From Thermoanaerobaculales bacterium (GTDB lineage Bacteria > Acidobacteriota > Thermoanaerobaculia > Thermoanaerobaculales > Sulfomarinibacteraceae), in NCBI GenBank assembly GCA_029938595.1, contig JAOZUP010000138.1:1-9211 (forward strand): a DNA stretch of 9,211 bases, read 5' to 3'. Numbering within the stretch: position 1 is the stretch's first letter; each line of letters opens with the position of its first letter. The translations under genes were made by a program, and so were the position numbers. This document shows, piece by piece, positions 7,787-9,211 of the stretch. The notes under the pieces were generated by a model that saw only the letters and a program-made list of their open reading frames with translations, did not search any database and was not told the origin of the DNA.

Positions 7787-9211
7787 ATGGATCGAACCCG
7801 AGTGCTGTCGGTGGCGCGGGGCGACGCCCCGGCGGACTTGGCCCTGGACGGCGGCCGGGTGGTCAACGTCTTCACCCACGAGATCCTCGAGCAGTCGGTG
7901 TCGGTCGTGGACGGCGTCATTGCCGCCGTGGGCGAGGGCCGTGATGCCCGGGAGCGGGTCGATCTTGGCGGGCGATTGTTGCTGCCGGGTTTGATTGATG
8001 CTCACGTCCATCTCGAGAGCAGCATGGTGGTCCCGTCCGAGTTCGCGCGCGCGGTCGTCCCGCGTGGGACCACGACGGTGGTCTGCGACCCGCACGAGAT
8101 TGCCAACGTCGCCGGGCTCGACGGCGTTCGCTGGATGCTCGCCGCCTCCGCCGACCTTCCGCTCGACGTGCTCGTCATGGCGCCGTCCTGCGTGCCGGCC
8201 ACCGATCTTGCGACCTCCGGCGCCCGTCTGACGGTGGCGGATCTCGCAACCCTGGCAGGCGAGCCGCGGGTGCTGGGGTTGGCAGAGGTGATGAACGTTC
8301 CCGGGGCGGTGCTCGGTGATCCCGAGGTCCACGCCAAGCTCGACACATTCGTTGGGTGCCCGGTGGACGGCCACGGGCCCGGCCTCGGCGGCCGGTGGCT
8401 CGATGCCTACATTGCCTGCGGAGTGGGTTCTGACCACGAGTGCCTAACCGCAGAAGAGGCGGTGGAGAAGCTGCGCCGCGGGATGCGGGTCTTTCTCCGC
8501 GAGAGCACCGGGGCCAAGAACCTCATCGATCTGCTGCCAGCGGTCACCGGGGCCACTTTGCCGCGCTGCGCCCTGTGCACTGACGACCGCCATCCCCATG
8601 ACCTCCTCGACGAGGGCCACATCGACCACCTCCTACGATTGGCGATCGAGCACGGGCTCGACCCGGTGATGGCCGTTTGCCTGGCCACCCTGAGTGCGGC
8701 CGACGCGTTCGGGCTCAACGACCGTGGTGCGGTGGCACCGGGCCGCCGTGCCGATCTGGTGGTGTGCTCAGACCTCCGGAGCTTCGGCGCCGAGGTGGTC
8801 TTTGCCGGCGGCCGGGTGGTGGCCCGCGACGGAAAGCCGGTCTGCGATTGGCCGGTAGCCGACGTTGGCAACCGCTCCTTGCCGGCGGCCATCGCCGTCG
8901 ATGTCGACGCCCTCGACTTTCGGGTCCATGCCGCGGGTCCGTCCTGCCGCGTCATTGGAATCGTCCCTGGGCAGCTCGTCACCGAACATCTGGTCGAGGA
9001 GCTACCTGTGGAGAATGGCTCAGCGCTGCCCGACGCGGACAGCGACATCGCCATCCTCGCGGTGGTCGAGCGACACCACGGCACCGGCAACGTGGGCGTC
9101 GGCTTTGTCCGCGGCCTCGGTCTCCGATGCGGGGCTATCGCCGGAACCGTCGCCCACGACCACCACAACTTGATTGTTGCAGGTTGTGACGAAACCAGCA
9201 TGCGCACCGCG
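7787..9211 (+). CDS. ade: Adenine deaminase, 3'-truncated by window edge
   Basis: The frame from ATG 7787 is open for 475 codons to the window edge. The encoded amidohydrolase converts adenine to hypoxanthine and ammonia in purine salvage, in the cytoplasm. Motifs in order: metal-binding DAHVHLESSM (H73, H75), VVCDPHEIANV (99-108), APSCVPATD (132-140), GLAEVMN (164-170) with E167 as the likely bridging metal ligand, DGHGPGL (194-200), SDHE (215-218), RESTGAKNL (239-246 region), CTDDRHP (264-270), the GAVAPGRRADLVV hallmark of the amidohydrolase scaffold (314-326), and the Ade C-terminal domain with CGAIAGTVAHDHHNLIVAG (448-466). Family members are usually about 550-600 residues, so perhaps 80-120 residues lie beyond the window. 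The HxH, bridging Glu and DD motifs argue for an active enzyme. It is separated from the upstream genes by a terminator and the repeat cluster, so it is likely its own transcription unit. No Shine-Dalgarno is seen at the start. Confidence 0.93.
   Translation, partial: MDRTRVLSVARGDAPADLALDGGRVVNVFTHEILEQSVSVVDGVIAAVGEGRDARERVDLGGRLLLPGLIDAHVHLESSMVVPSEFARAVVPRGTTTVVCDPHEIANVAGLDGVRWMLAASADLPLDVLVMAPSCVPATDLATSGARLTVADLATLAGEPRVLGLAEVMNVPGAVLGDPEVHAKLDTFVGCPVDGHGPGLGGRWLDAYIACGVGSDHECLTAEEAVEKLRRGMRVFLRESTGAKNLIDLLPAVTGATLPRCALCTDDRHPHDLLDEGHIDHLLRLAIEHGLDPVMAVCLATLSAADAFGLNDRGAVAPGRRADLVVCSDLRSFGAEVVFAGGRVVARDGKPVCDWPVADVGNRSLPAAIAVDVDALDFRVHAAGPSCRVIGIVPGQLVTEHLVEELPVENGSALPDADSDIAILAVVERHHGTGNVGVGFVRGLGLRCGAIAGTVAHDHHNLIVAGCDETSMRTA

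Noticed and set aside
5045..7798. Outer-membrane factor and adenine deaminase both begin ATGGATCGNAC (MDRT)
   Set aside because: Similarity ends after a few codons and the upstream sequences differ; this looks like chance.
7416..7994. 192-codon plus-strand open frame over the repeat cluster
   Set aside because: It translates the REP-like hairpins and then overlaps the start of adenine deaminase in another frame; no protein family is visible.
8407..9207. 266-codon minus-strand open frame at the right end
   Set aside because: It lies opposite adenine deaminase, whose frame runs uninterrupted to the window edge with all catalytic motifs.

Overview
The window is high-G+C bacterial DNA from a Gram-negative (diderm) organism: it encodes an outer-membrane efflux lipoprotein, and two other products carry export signals. 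A large secreted Asp-box propeller protein, a SYLF lipoprotein, a dynamin-like GTPase and a cluster of hairpin repeats of the kind seen in environmental phyla suggest Acidobacteriota or a similar lineage. That placement rests on recollection and style, not on a marker gene.

Layout. (1) 3-1583, plus strand: the 3' part of a dynamin-like GTPase; its start lies before the window. (2) 1565-1610: an imperfect palindrome with four AACGTT motifs between convergent genes, overlapping the GTPase stop. (3) 1634-4924, minus strand: a very large secreted VPS10/sortilin-like beta-propeller protein. (4) 4925-5044: divergent intergenic region with a plausible sigma70-type promoter reading right. (5) 5045-6559, plus: a NodT/OprM-type outer-membrane factor lipoprotein. 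(6) 6560-6678: a short gap with small palindromes. (7) 6679-7350, plus: a SYLF/Ysc84-type protein with an export signal and an acidic linker, closed by a textbook intrinsic terminator at 7376-7403. (8) 7404-7786: no gene; it holds a cluster of four REP-like hairpin units (7488-7707), two in each orientation. (9) 7787-9211, plus: adenine deaminase, running off the window end.

The genes do not form one clear pathway. The outer-membrane factor and the SYLF protein are co-directional and might share a transcript, but the 119-base gap and separate ribosome sites leave this open. The outer-membrane factor has no efflux pump or adaptor beside it here. Adenine deaminase is purine salvage and is separated from the rest by a terminator and repeats. 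I see no defence, CRISPR, phage or toxin system and no obvious undescribed multi-gene system. The most unusual material is noncoding: the REP-like cluster and the AACGTT palindrome.
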